This document shows, piece by piece, positions 16,272 through 25,076 of a stretch of DNA of 64,000 nt. This stretch comes from Solirubrum koreensis (GTDB lineage: Bacteria > Bacteroidota > Bacteroidia > Cytophagales > Hymenobacteraceae). Each line of letters opens with the position of its first letter. The stretch's first letter is position 1. Made by a program: the position numbers and the translations under genes. Under the pieces are notes generated by a model. It worked only from the letters and a program-made list of their open reading frames with translations. It did no database searches and was not told the DNA's origin. The stretch lies in assembly GCF_039541855.1 (NCBI RefSeq), contig NZ_BAABHA010000002.1:930001-994000 (forward strand), given 5' to 3'.

Positions 16272-16862
16272 ATGCGTCTCTCCCTTTGTTGCTTTTCGGC
16301 GTTGCTGGCCGGTGTGGTTTTGGCCGGCTGTTCAGGCGGCCCCGATGATTACACGCCCAAACCCAAGGGCTTCAACCGCATCGATTTGCCCCCGCACGCC
16401 TATCAGCAATTAGCGCCGGGGCACCCGTACACATTCGAGTACTCCAAGCACGCCCGTATTCTGCGCGACTCTTCGTACTTGGCCCAGCCGCACTGGATTA
16501 ACGTGTACTACCCCAAGCTGCAGGCCAACGTCCAGATTACGTACTCCAACCTTAAGAACGACCCCAAGCTCTTTAACAAGATGCTGGAGGACGCACGTAA
16601 GCTCACGGGCAAACACCAGATCAAGGCCTCTGCCATCGAAGAGTCGATGATGCAGACGCCCAGCGGAAAGAAAGTGGCGGTATTTGAACTGAGTGGTGAC
16701 GTGCCCAGCCAGTTTCAATTTTACACGACGGACTCAACCAAACATTTTTTCCGCGGGGCTTTGTACTTCCGCACCGCCGTGGCCAACGACTCCCTCGCGC
16801 CGGTTATCGACTATGTGAAAGAGGACATCGTAAAGCTCGTTAACACCCTGAAATACCAATAG
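16272..16862 (+). CDS. gldD: Gliding motility lipoprotein GldD
   Basis: 196 residues from the ATG at 16272; the frame is open further upstream, but this Met begins a proper lipoprotein signal (MRLSLCCFSALLAGVVLAGC, Cys20). The mature protein has the GldD pattern: YTPKPKGFNRIDLPPHAYQ, HPYTFEYSKHARI, then AQPHWINVYYPKLQANVQIT and a C-terminal FFRGALYFRTAVANDSLAP. GldD is required for gliding and T9SS function in Flavobacterium. There ssb is followed by gldE then gldD; here no gldE lies between ssb and gldD. Confidence 0.92.
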   Translation: MRLSLCCFSALLAGVVLAGCSGGPDDYTPKPKGFNRIDLPPHAYQQLAPGHPYTFEYSKHARILRDSSYLAQPHWINVYYPKLQANVQITYSNLKNDPKLFNKMLEDARKLTGKHQIKASAIEESMMQTPSGKKVAVFELSGDVPSQFQFYTTDSTKHFFRGALYFRTAVANDSLAPVIDYVKEDIVKLVNTLKYQ

Positions 16863-16955
16863 CCACTTATCAAGCAGGAATCATTCGTTAGGTTGCGTTG
16901 CGAGTCCTTCGCTGCACATGTGCTTTAGGATGAATGCTAATGGTTAAAGGACTGC

Positions 16956-19052
16956 ATGAGTAGTTTTTTCAACACCAAAGTTGCACTGCTTCGCGGGATG
17001 GACACGCGCCGGGCCGATGTGTTGGCCAAGGAGCTGAACATCTTCACCTACGGCGACCTAATTCAGCACTATCCCTTCCGCTACCTCGACCGCACGCAGG
17101 TGTACAACGTAGTGGACCTGCACGACGACTTGCCAATGGTGCAGGTAAAGGGCACTGTGCGCACCAAAGAGCTATTAGGCGAAGGCCGTAAGCAGCGCCT
17201 CGTAGCCCAGCTGCATGACCAAAGCGGCGTGATGGAGCTGACGTGGTTTAAGGGCGTGAAGTTCTTCGAGAAGTTCGTAAAGAACCACCAGGAGTACGTG
17301 GCCTTTGGCAAGCCGGCCATGTTTAACGGCAAGGCGCAAATGGTGCACCCGGAGCTGGAAGAGGTATCGGAACAAAAACCGGGCGCCTCGTTTCTGCAGC
17401 CGGTGTACTCCAGCACCGATAAGCTGCGCAACTTCAACCTCGACACCAAAGGCATAGGGCGGCTGATGGCGCAGCTGCTGAAGCTGGCCGCGCCGCACAT
17501 CACCGAAACCCTCTCGCCGGAGTTGGTGCTGCGCTATGCGCTCATGCCCAAGGCCGAGGCCATGCAGCAGATTCACTTCCCGCAAAGCACCGAGCTGCTG
17601 CAGGCTGCTCGCTTTCGGCTAAAGTTCGAGGAGCTGTTTTACATACAGCTGAAGCTGTTGCGGCAGCGCACCCAGCGCAAAGTGGAGCTGGCCGGGCAGA
17701 TTTTCGACAAGGTGCCCTCGTTGGTACACTTTTATAAAAACGTACTGCCCTTTGATTTAACCGGCGCCCAGAAGCGGGTTATCCACGACATCTACAAGGA
17801 CTTCTGCGCCGGCAAGCAAATGAACCGCTTGCTACAGGGCGACGTAGGCTCGGGCAAAACCATTGTGGCCTTTATTGCCATGCTCATGGCCGCCGATAAC
17901 GGTGCGCAGAGCTGTATGATGGCGCCCACCGAAATCCTGGCCGATCAGCACTACATCGGGCTCAAGCAGTTTGCCGATTTGCTGGGCATGAAAATCGGAA
18001 AGCTAACCGGCTCAACTCGCACGGCGGAGCGGCGGGTGCTGCACGAGCAGCTCCGATCGGGCGAGATGCACATGCTGGTGGGCACCCACGCCCTACTCGA
18101 AGACGTGGTGCAGTTTAAGAACCTGGGTCTGACCATCATGGACGAGCAGCACCGCTTTGGCGTGGCGCAACGCTCCAAGCTCTGGCAAAAGAACCCCGAC
18201 ATTATTCCGCACGTGCTGGTCATGACGGCCACGCCCATTCCGCGCACCCTAGCCATGACGCTCTACGGCGACCTGGACGTGTCGGTAATCGACGAGTTGC
18301 CGGCCGGGCGTAAACCCATCGTAACGGTACACCGCTTCGACTCTAACCGCCTGAAGGTGTTCGAGTTTATGCGCCAACAAATCCGGGAAGGCCGGCAGGT
18401 ATACGTGGTGTATCCGCTCATTGAAGAGAGCGAAGCCATGGCCGACTACAAGGACCTAATGGACGGCTACGAAAGCGTAACGCGTGCTTTCCCCGAATAC
18501 CAAGTAAGCATTGTGCACGGACGCATGAGCGCAGCCGAAAAAGATGCCGAAATGCAGCGCTTTGTGCAGCGCCAAACCCAGATCATGGTGGCCACCACCG
18601 TTATTGAGGTGGGCGTAAACGTGCCCAATGCCTCGGTAATGGTGATTGAGTCGTCGGAGCGGTTTGGGCTTTCGCAGCTTCACCAATTGCGCGGGCGCGT
18701 AGGGCGCGGCGCCGATCAGAGCTACTGCATCCTGATGTCGGGCTACAAGCTGAGCAAAGACACCCGCACCCGCCTCGAAACAATGGTGCGTACCAACAAC
18801 GGCTTCGAAATTGCCGATATCGACCTGAAACTGCGCGGCCCCGGCGACTTGATGGGTACGCAGCAAAGCGGTGTACTCGATCTGCTTATTGCCGACTTAG
18901 CCAAGGATGGTCGCATCCTTAGCGAATCCAGAGCGGCAGCACAGGACTTGCTCAACGAAGACCCCGACCTGAGTCAGCCCACCAACGAAAACATCCGCCG
19001 GCACATTCTGTCGTTGCCAGCTACGGCGGTGAACTGGAGCAGGATTAGTTAA
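16956..19052 (+). CDS. recG: ATP-dependent DNA helicase RecG
   Basis: 698 residues, the normal length. The N-terminal wedge/OB domain (about 1-270) recognises branched DNA. The helicase core has Walker A GDVGSGKTIVAF (near 297), the DEQH box MDEQHRFGVAQRSK (near 396), motif III MTATPIPRTLAMTLYGDLD and motif VI LRGRVGRGADQSYC. It remodels stalled replication forks and Holliday junctions. It is read in the same direction as gldD with a 93-base gap. Confidence 0.97.
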   Translation: MSSFFNTKVALLRGMDTRRADVLAKELNIFTYGDLIQHYPFRYLDRTQVYNVVDLHDDLPMVQVKGTVRTKELLGEGRKQRLVAQLHDQSGVMELTWFKGVKFFEKFVKNHQEYVAFGKPAMFNGKAQMVHPELEEVSEQKPGASFLQPVYSSTDKLRNFNLDTKGIGRLMAQLLKLAAPHITETLSPELVLRYALMPKAEAMQQIHFPQSTELLQAARFRLKFEELFYIQLKLLRQRTQRKVELAGQIFDKVPSLVHFYKNVLPFDLTGAQKRVIHDIYKDFCAGKQMNRLLQGDVGSGKTIVAFIAMLMAADNGAQSCMMAPTEILADQHYIGLKQFADLLGMKIGKLTGSTRTAERRVLHEQLRSGEMHMLVGTHALLEDVVQFKNLGLTIMDEQHRFGVAQRSKLWQKNPDIIPHVLVMTATPIPRTLAMTLYGDLDVSVIDELPAGRKPIVTVHRFDSNRLKVFEFMRQQIREGRQVYVVYPLIEESEAMADYKDLMDGYESVTRAFPEYQVSIVHGRMSAAEKDAEMQRFVQRQTQIMVATTVIEVGVNVPNASVMVIESSERFGLSQLHQLRGRVGRGADQSYCILMSGYKLSKDTRTRLETMVRTNNGFEIADIDLKLRGPGDLMGTQQSGVLDLLIADLAKDGRILSESRAAAQDLLNEDPDLSQPTNENIRRHILSLPATAVNWSRIS

Positions 19053-19107
19053 TAAGGACGAGCTTAGCGGACGTAAAAAAAGCGACACTTAGCGGGCCGC
19101 TATTGAA

Positions 19108-19332
19108 TTAGTTAACGCTTACCGAAGCGTTACCCTGGGTATTGCCTTGTAATCGTCCTTGGTTAGAAACCGGTTCGATGAAACTTACCTGACGTGCAAA
19201 GAAAGATTGCACCGATTCTACTGAACGAACAGAAGGTTGATTTAAGGCCGCCGGCAAAGCGCCGGGCTGCTTGGCAAGCTTCCCCAACACCACAAGGCTG
19301 AGGAGAAGGATGAGACGTAACAACGATTTCAT
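19108..19332 (-). CDS. Small secreted or anchored hypothetical protein
   Basis: A 74-residue frame from the ATG ending at 19332; an earlier ATG at 19458 adds 42 poorly convincing residues. It begins with a signal-like stretch (MKSLLRLILLLSLVVLGKLA), then a Ser/Val/Gln-rich tail ending QGNTQGNASVSVN. I recognise no family. It is convergent with recG and divergent from the next secreted protein. It is supported by the signal peptide and codon use only. Confidence 0.45.
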   Translation of the reverse strand: MKSLLRLILLLSLVVLGKLAKQPGALPAALNQPSVRSVESVQSFFARQVSFIEPVSNQGRLQGNTQGNASVSVN

Positions 19333-19638
19333 AGCAAAAGGCTTGGTGGAGGAGAGCGGGACGGCGCCTGCTACAAGAACTACGCCAACAGTGAAGGCAG
19401 ATGTGGCGAATCTGCCGGATGCGTGGCGTATTTCAGTTACGGAGAAAGAAAACTTCAATCATGAAAACTGAACGATTTATCTAGTCCACAAATTTATGGA
19501 ATTTATCCTAACCCACCGGTTTACCCGGTTGGCTCGATATTTTCCATAGCAAAGGAAACGGGAGGTACACGGAAAGGTGTCACCAAGAGCGTTACTAATC
19601 CGTGAACAAATCGTAGGCGGCCGACTGCCAGCGGGGCG

Positions 19639-19671
19639 TTTACGAAGACGTTACAGAGAATGATACCTTTG
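19639..19671 (+). promoter_or_regulatory. Candidate promoter for the 484-residue secreted protein
   Basis: TACCTTTG at 19664-19671 matches the -7 consensus exactly; a weak TTT occurs near 19639-19641. The leader to the GTG at 19724 would be about 48 bases. The rest of 19333-19723 shows no gene. Confidence 0.45.
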
Positions 19672-19723
19672 GGAACGACTTTTTTTGCGATAATCCTCCG
19701 TTGCCACTTAACTGCTTTACTCT

Positions 19724-21178
19724 GTGCAAATTTCGTTTCAGCATTTCCTGGCCACCGGAATCTTGGCACTTGGCTTGTTCGCTCATGCCGAGCCTGTTAT
19801 AGCGCAAAAGGTTCGATCGGCGCCCTTCGCTTATGTGCCCGAGCACACGGAAGACCCCTACAACCAGCGGGTACACGTAAAGACTCTTGCTCTGCCCGGA
19901 GGAAAGGAATTTATAATCATCAGCCACCGCTCGGCCAGTGAATATGCGGTAGAGCGCTACGACGCCGACCTGAAGAAACTGTGGTCGGCAACGGTGCCCG
20001 TAGCAGCTGGCGAGAGCCTCGAGGCCTTTGCCCGCAACGATCAGCAGGCTCTGGTAGCGGTGCATCACAAGGATGAAACCGGACAGCACCTGCTCGTACA
20101 TTCCATCGACCTGAAGAGCGGGCAGAAACAAGCGGCCAAAAAACTGGCTGAAGCCGGTCCACGCGAGCGGCGCCCCGGCATCAGCATCTCACCCGACGGC
20201 TCCCAACTCGTGACTTGGCGTTACGTAACCCGCGATGAGCAAATCAAGTCGCTCACGGCGGCTCATTACGACCGGCAGCTTAACAAGCTTAAAGACCGTG
20301 TGTACGATTTCCGGGAATTGGGCGACTTCTTCTCCCCCACCGTGCACGTTGCCAACGATGGCACCCAGTACGTTGCCCTCATCGGCGACGGTAACCAGAA
20401 GCTGACGGTGCGCCGTTACCGCGACGCCGAGCCAGACGTGAAAGTAATGTCGGTAGCAGTAGGCGGCACGTTTGGCGGTAGAAAGGTGACTGCGCGCGAC
20501 ACGCAGTGGCGCCTACTCGACGGCCAAACCCTGTATGCCGCTACCATTTGCGCCGATTACACTTCCGGCGACTACCACAGCTTGAAACTGGTGAAGTTTG
20601 ACTTCGCCAAGGCCGACATGAAGTTCGCGCCCGAATTCAAGTTCACGCCCGAGTATTTGGCCGAGGTGAACAAAGCCACCGGCGGCAGCGCCAAGCGCCT
20701 TGACGACGTTTACCTCTCTGATATTCTGCGCACCGAGGACCAAAACGTAGTGGTTATTGCCGAAAAGAAGGCTGAGGAAGGCCCCGATGCTCCCGTACGT
20801 GCCAAGGAGCTGCACCTCTTTGGCTACAACGAGTTCCAGTCGCCCACCTGGCACACCATTGTGGCCAAAAACCAAGCCGCACCCATCACCGAAAGCTTCA
20901 CCGGCATCGGCTACCGTGCCGCCGCGCTTGGCAACGACGTGCACATTGTAACCATGGAAAGCCTGAACAAGAAAACCGACCTGTACGGCCGCCGTGTTGG
21001 CGCCCTTATGGGCGTGGTATCGGCACCAAAGGCACTGGGGTTAAACGTAGCCAACGACCAGCAAACCGCCTACGTGAAAGACTTCACGGCATGGCTGGAT
21101 GACAAAACCATGATTGTGGTAACGCGGCCTAACAAGAAATCAGCAGCATTACAGCTCAATAAGCTTGTGCTGAAGTAA
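19724..21178 (+). CDS. Secreted protein of unknown function, possible beta-propeller
   Basis: 484 residues from a GTG at 19724, chosen because it opens a signal peptide (QISFQHFLATGILALGLFAHAEPVIAQ). The mature chain repeats a pattern of short strands with loops, such as ERYDADLKKLWSATVPV, ISPDGSQLVTWRYV, HYDRQLNKLKDRVYDF and LVKFDFAKADMKF. That is compatible with propeller blades in which a value is read, scaled and compared. I cannot name a family. The next gene starts directly after its stop codon, suggesting co-translation. Confidence 0.75.
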   Translation: MQISFQHFLATGILALGLFAHAEPVIAQKVRSAPFAYVPEHTEDPYNQRVHVKTLALPGGKEFIIISHRSASEYAVERYDADLKKLWSATVPVAAGESLEAFARNDQQALVAVHHKDETGQHLLVHSIDLKSGQKQAAKKLAEAGPRERRPGISISPDGSQLVTWRYVTRDEQIKSLTAAHYDRQLNKLKDRVYDFRELGDFFSPTVHVANDGTQYVALIGDGNQKLTVRRYRDAEPDVKVMSVAVGGTFGGRKVTARDTQWRLLDGQTLYAATICADYTSGDYHSLKLVKFDFAKADMKFAPEFKFTPEYLAEVNKATGGSAKRLDDVYLSDILRTEDQNVVVIAEKKAEEGPDAPVRAKELHLFGYNEFQSPTWHTIVAKNQAAPITESFTGIGYRAAALGNDVHIVTMESLNKKTDLYGRRVGALMGVVSAPKALGLNVANDQQTAYVKDFTAWLDDKTMIVVTRPNKKSAALQLNKLVLK

Positions 21179-21499
21179 ATGCTTGACTTCTATTTGCTTG
21201 ATGACGGAGCAGCCATACCTAACCCGGTACGGCTGGCAGAGCTACCGAAAGCGGGCGAGCTGTCCGAAGAAGAGTTTACGCACCTGCAAAAACTGCGAAT
21301 TATTGAGACCCGTCTTGACTTCTACCACAACTTCAGATGGAGCAGTGACATGGTTACGATGAAGCTGCAGCTTCTGCTGCGTCGGTACCCTGACCTTACC
21401 CCGGCTTCCGCTACCCCAGATGCAGAGGCTCAGCGGTTCTTCTTGATTTTGCTCAATGCATCCTCGGCGAGTACAGGCCTGCTTGCCATAGCAGACTAA
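21179..21499 (+). CDS. Small cytosolic protein of unknown function
   Basis: 106 residues; the ATG immediately follows the TAA of the secreted protein. The sequence is mixed alpha/beta and acidic (MLDFYLLDDGAAIPNPVRLAEL, then KLRIIETRLDFYHNFRWSS), with no signal peptide or membrane helix. The abutting start implies translational coupling. Pairing of a secreted and a cytosolic protein gives no obvious shared function. It is followed by a good terminator. Confidence 0.65.
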   Translation: MLDFYLLDDGAAIPNPVRLAELPKAGELSEEEFTHLQKLRIIETRLDFYHNFRWSSDMVTMKLQLLLRRYPDLTPASATPDAEAQRFFLILLNASSASTGLLAIAD

Positions 21500-21528
21500 C
21501 ACCTAGATACGGTCTTATCTCAACACAA

Positions 21529-21565
21529 AAACCGCCGCCCCAATACAGGAGCGGCGGTTTCGTTT
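21529..21565 (+). terminator. Terminator after the 106-residue gene
   Basis: A 10-bp stem (AAACCGCCGC / GCGGCGGTTT, arms 21529-21538 and 21551-21560) followed by CGTTTT. Confidence 0.8.
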
Positions 21566-21580
21566 TCCCCCATCGGGAAG

Positions 21581-21612
21581 TATAACCGGCCGTTTCCCCG
21601 CGGCCGGTTATA
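21581..21612. repeat. Perfect 12-bp inverted repeat at the 3' end of fadE
   Basis: TATAACCGGCCG and CGGCCGGTTATA flank an 8-base loop, 17 bases from the fadE stop. There is no T-tract on the minus strand, so a terminator role is possible but unproven. Confidence 0.6.
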
Positions 21613-21628
21613 AGGTTGTGTACTGCAG

Positions 21629-23416
21629 TTAGTACACGAAGTCGTTGGCGTCGATCAGCGTTTTGGCGATGCGGCGACGGGCGTCTTTCACGTTGAACAG
21701 TTCGGCTTTGGTGAAGCGCTTCAAGCCCATGGCCAGCAGGCGTTGCTCATCACCTTCCGCCATCGAGGCAATGGCATCTTTGCCAGCCTTGTTCACCTGG
21801 TCGATGGTGTCGGCTAAGTACACGCGGGCAATGTCGATCTGCGTAGCCAGGGCTTCCTCGCCCTGCACACCGGCTTCTTTTTCCACGCGCAGCAGCGTGC
21901 TTTCGGCGGTGTACACCTTAATGGCCATGTCGGCAATGTTCATCAGTACTTCCTGCTCTTTGGCGAGCGAGTTCATGTACTTCTGAACGGCCGTGCCGGC
22001 TACCATCAGAATGGCCTTCTTCAGCTTGGCAACGGTTTTCTTCTCGGCCGCGAACAGACCAGTTTCTTCCTCGCCACCGAAATCCGGAATGGCCATCAAC
22101 TCGTTCTGCACTGCCTGGGCCGGGCCCATCAAATCCAGCTCGCCGTTCAAGCCCTTCTTCAGGATCATGTCAACGGCCAGCATGCGGTTGATTTCGTTCG
22201 TGCCCTCAAAGATGCGGTTGATGCGCGAATCGCGGTAAGCGCGGTCCATGGGGTAGTCGGCCGAGAAGCCGTAACCGCCGTACACCTGCACACCTTCGTC
22301 CACCACGTAGTCAAGCACTTCCGAGCCTTCTACTTTCAAAATAGCGCACTCCACGGCAAACTCGCGGGCGGCACCCAGCAGCGCTTCGTTGTGGCTCTTG
22401 CCTTCCGAAATCAGCTCCTGCTCCTTGCGGAAGATGTCCATGCCGGCGCGATAAATAGCCGATTCGGCGGCATAAATGCGCACGGCCTGCTGGGCCAGCT
22501 TGTACTGAATAGCGCCGAATTTGCTGATGGGCAGCTTAAACTGCACCCGCTCGTTAGCGTACTTCACGCTTAGGGCAGCGGCCATTTTAGCGGCGCCCAA
22601 GCAAGCAGCCGCCAGCTTAATGCGGCCGATGTTCAGAATGTTAAAGGCGATGAGGTGGCCTTTACCAATCTCTCCCAGAATGTTCTCTTTAGGCACCTTG
22701 CAGTCGGACAGGAATACCTGGCGCGTCGACGAGCCTTTAATGCCCATTTTGTGCTCCTCATTGCCGAGGCTCAGGCCGGGGGTATTTTTCTCTACAATGA
22801 AGCCAGTGAACTTCTCACCGTCAATCTTGGCGAAAACGATGAATACATCGGCGAAACCGCCGTTCGTAATCCACATTTTCTGGCCGTTCAGCACATAATG
22901 CTCGCCGTCTTCGGTAAGTACGGCTTTGGTTTTGGCACCCAGCGCGTCGGAGCCCGAGCCGGGCTCGGTGAGGCAGTAGGCACCCATCAGCTCGCCGTTG
23001 GTGAGGCCGGGCAGGTATTTGTTCTTCTGCTCATCGTTGCCGAAGTACAGAATGGGCAGCATGGCAATGCCGGTGTGCGCGGCAAAAGCTACCGGGAACG
23101 AGTGGCCGCCGCCCACGCCTTCGGTCACGCGCAGGGCGGTGTTGAAGTCCATGTCGAGGCCGCCGTACTGCTCGGGAATGCTCACGCCGAACAAGCCCAG
23201 CTGACCCGCTTTTTCCATCAAGCCACGCATTAGGCCTTCCTCGTGATTATCGAGGCGCTCAAGCAGCGGATGCACTTCCTTGGCCACGAAGTCCAGCGCG
23301 GTTTCGTGCATCATGCGCTGCTCCTCCGAAAATTCGGCGGGCGTAAATACGTCTTGAGCGTCGGTTTCTTTGATGATGAACTCGCCGCCCTTGGGGATTT
23401 TGTTGGTTACTTCCAT
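21629..23416 (-). CDS. fadE: Acyl-CoA dehydrogenase (FadE type)
   Basis: 595 residues from the ATG ending at 23416 (a frame extension to 23443 adds nine residues). The flavin and substrate motifs are present: AYCLTEPGSGSDALGAKTKA, MWITNGGFADVF, and the catalytic Glu in RINRIFEGTNEINRML. The length and C-terminal extra domain (about 440-595) resemble very-long-chain or FadE-type enzymes of Bacillus. It performs the first, FAD-dependent step of beta-oxidation in the cytoplasm. It is the last gene in the marR-fadN-fadA-fadE series, separated from fadA by a terminator and repeats, so it may have its own promoter. Confidence 0.93.
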   Translation of the reverse strand: MEVTNKIPKGGEFIIKETDAQDVFTPAEFSEEQRMMHETALDFVAKEVHPLLERLDNHEEGLMRGLMEKAGQLGLFGVSIPEQYGGLDMDFNTALRVTEGVGGGHSFPVAFAAHTGIAMLPILYFGNDEQKNKYLPGLTNGELMGAYCLTEPGSGSDALGAKTKAVLTEDGEHYVLNGQKMWITNGGFADVFIVFAKIDGEKFTGFIVEKNTPGLSLGNEEHKMGIKGSSTRQVFLSDCKVPKENILGEIGKGHLIAFNILNIGRIKLAAACLGAAKMAAALSVKYANERVQFKLPISKFGAIQYKLAQQAVRIYAAESAIYRAGMDIFRKEQELISEGKSHNEALLGAAREFAVECAILKVEGSEVLDYVVDEGVQVYGGYGFSADYPMDRAYRDSRINRIFEGTNEINRMLAVDMILKKGLNGELDLMGPAQAVQNELMAIPDFGGEEETGLFAAEKKTVAKLKKAILMVAGTAVQKYMNSLAKEQEVLMNIADMAIKVYTAESTLLRVEKEAGVQGEEALATQIDIARVYLADTIDQVNKAGKDAIASMAEGDEQRLLAMGLKRFTKAELFNVKDARRRIAKTLIDANDFVY

Positions 23417-23441
23417 GGCCGTGGTGGGAAATTGAGGGGTC

Positions 23442-23537
23442 AAAAAGTGTTAGGCTTGCCGACTATTTCGAGCCGGCAAGGGCCGGCTACTCTGTGTACC
23501 GAAAGGTAATAAAAAATGTTAGGCGTGCCGACTATTT
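23442..23537. repeat. Short direct repeat upstream of fadE
   Basis: The 27-base units at 23442-23468 and 23511-23537 differ at two positions and share the core GCCGACTATTT. A small hairpin (AGCCGGC / GCCGGCT, 23471-23488) lies between them. Confidence 0.6.
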
Positions 23538-23570
23538 TTCGAAAAAGAAACCCCGAAAAGCCGGGGTTTC
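23535..23570 (-). terminator. Terminator downstream of fadA
   Basis: A 9-bp stem (GAAACCCCG / CGGGGTTTC, arms 23547-23555 and 23562-23570) is followed on the minus strand by CTTTTTCGAAAAATA. It would stop readthrough from fadA into fadE. Confidence 0.6.
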
Positions 23571-23647
23571 TGTCTGTTACCGAATCAAGAACAGCAAAAC
23601 AGGTGCTTGCGTTCTGAAAGTTAGCGGGTTTTTACATGCTAAAATCC

Positions 23648-23764
23648 GAACGTCATGTCGAGCGCAGTCGAGACATCTCGCTCAATAGTAATCGTCTCGT
23701 TGAACGAAAATCACTCTCGGGCGTCAGCACACGAGATGTCTCGACTCCGCTCGACATGACGTTC
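23648..23764. repeat. Long palindromic intergenic element (33-base arms)
   Basis: The arms at 23648-23680 and 23732-23764 are inverse complements with one mismatch; the shared core is GTCATGTCGAGC followed by GTCGAGACATCTCG. The 51-base middle shows no gene. It sits just after the fadA stop. Similar GTCGAGACATCTCG sequences occur widely in Hymenobacter-type genomes by recollection, so this is probably a member of an interspersed repeat family. Confidence 0.85.
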
Positions 23765-23774
23765 AGGAAGCAGG

Positions 23775-24953
23775 CTACTTCAGCAGCTCGTAGATACCGG
23801 CTACGCCTTGGCCGCCGCCTACGCAGGCGGTTACCATGCCGTACTTCTTGTTGGTGCGGCGCAGCTCGTCGAAAAGCTGAATGCTAAGCTTGGCGCCGGA
23901 GCAGCCGAGTGGGTGACCGAGGGCAATGGCGCCACCGTTCACGTTCAGCTTCTCGGGGTCGATGCCTAGTTCCCGCACTACGGCTATCGACTGCGACGCA
24001 AAGGCCTCGTTTAGTTCGAACAGGTCGATATCGTCGAGCTTCATGCCGGCTTGCTTGAGCGCCTTCGGCACGGCCTTAATCGGGCCCATGCCCATGATGC
24101 GCGGGTCAATGCCTTCGGTGGCGTAATTCACCATACGGGCTACGGGCTCCAGGTTCAACTCTTTCACCATGCGCTCCGACATGACGATGACGAAAGCAGC
24201 GCCATCAGAGGTTTGCGAGGAGTTGCCGGCCGTTACCGAACCCGTAGCGGAGAATACCGGACGCAGCTTGCCCAGGGCTTCCACCGAGGTGTCGGCGCGG
24301 GGGCCTTCGTCGGTATCCACCACGTATGTGCGAGTCTTCTTTTTGCCAGTAGCCTGATCGAGATAGGTCTCTTCTACCGTAACGGGCACAATCTGGCTCT
24401 TGAAGCGCCCTTCAGCAATGGCGCGAATGGCTTTCTGGTGCGAGTTGTAGCTGAACTCGTCCTGATCCTGGCGCGAAATTTTGTAGTCATTGGCCACGGC
24501 TTCGGCTGTGAGGCCCATGCCGAGGTAGTAGTCGGGGTACTTCTGAGCGAGGTGGTAGTTCGGCACGGTCTTCCAGCCCACGGTGGGCACCAAGCTCATG
24601 CTTTCGGTGCCGCCCGCAATAATGCAGTCGGCCATGCCGGCCTTGATTTTACCCACGGCCATGGCAATGGTTTCCACGCCCGAACCGCAGTAGCGGTTCA
24701 CAATGAGGCCCGATACGTTAATGGGCAGGGCCAGCAACGAAATCAGGCGGCCCATTTGCAGGCCTTGCTCGGCTTCCGGCACGGCGTTGCCAACGATAAC
24801 ATCGTCAACGCGGGTGGGGTCTAAAGAGGGCACCTCTTTCATGAGGTGCTTGATTACCTCGGCGGCCAGGTCGTCGGGGCGGGTGAAGCGGAAACCACCG
24901 CGGGGGGCTTTGCCCACGGCCGTGCGGTAACCAGCTACGATATATGCTTCCAT
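23775..24953 (-). CDS. fadA: Acetyl-CoA C-acyltransferase (3-ketoacyl-CoA thiolase)
   Basis: 392 residues, the normal thiolase length. The nucleophile is C89 in VNRYCGSGVETI; the C-terminal catalytic pair is H347 in ALGHPLGCSGAK and C377 in TACVGGGQG. It cleaves 3-ketoacyl-CoA to acetyl-CoA and a shortened acyl-CoA. It follows fadN on the minus strand, with a degenerate palindromic repeat in the 123-base gap. The nucleophile and base motifs are intact. Confidence 0.95.
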   Translation of the reverse strand: MEAYIVAGYRTAVGKAPRGGFRFTRPDDLAAEVIKHLMKEVPSLDPTRVDDVIVGNAVPEAEQGLQMGRLISLLALPINVSGLIVNRYCGSGVETIAMAVGKIKAGMADCIIAGGTESMSLVPTVGWKTVPNYHLAQKYPDYYLGMGLTAEAVANDYKISRQDQDEFSYNSHQKAIRAIAEGRFKSQIVPVTVEETYLDQATGKKKTRTYVVDTDEGPRADTSVEALGKLRPVFSATGSVTAGNSSQTSDGAAFVIVMSERMVKELNLEPVARMVNYATEGIDPRIMGMGPIKAVPKALKQAGMKLDDIDLFELNEAFASQSIAVVRELGIDPEKLNVNGGAIALGHPLGCSGAKLSIQLFDELRRTNKKYGMVTACVGGGQGVAGIYELLK

Positions 24954-24981
24954 GAGGAGTGTCTTCTTAGGGAGTTGAATC

Positions 24982-25074
24982 GAATGTCATTTTGAGTCGA
25001 AGCGAGAAGTCTGATTCAGACAGTAAAACAACTTTTCTGCCTCAGATGTCTCGCTATGCTCGACAAGACAACGT
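24982..25074. repeat. Degenerate copy of the intergenic palindrome
   Basis: Arms of about 39 bases (24982-25020 and 25036-25074) share AGCGAGA and TCTGA..CAGA cores with several mismatches. They show the same GTC..TCGAG / AGATGTCTCG theme as the element at 23648-23764. It lies between fadN and fadA. Confidence 0.6.
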
Positions 25075-25076
25075 GG

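Noticed and set aside
23648..23764. Palindrome as a CRISPR or an insertion-sequence end
   Set aside because: Only one full and one degenerate copy, no regular spacers, no transposase and no target duplication.
23494..23887. Small plus-strand frames in the fadA/fadE gap
   Set aside because: They run through the terminator and the palindrome and have no codon bias or family resemblance.
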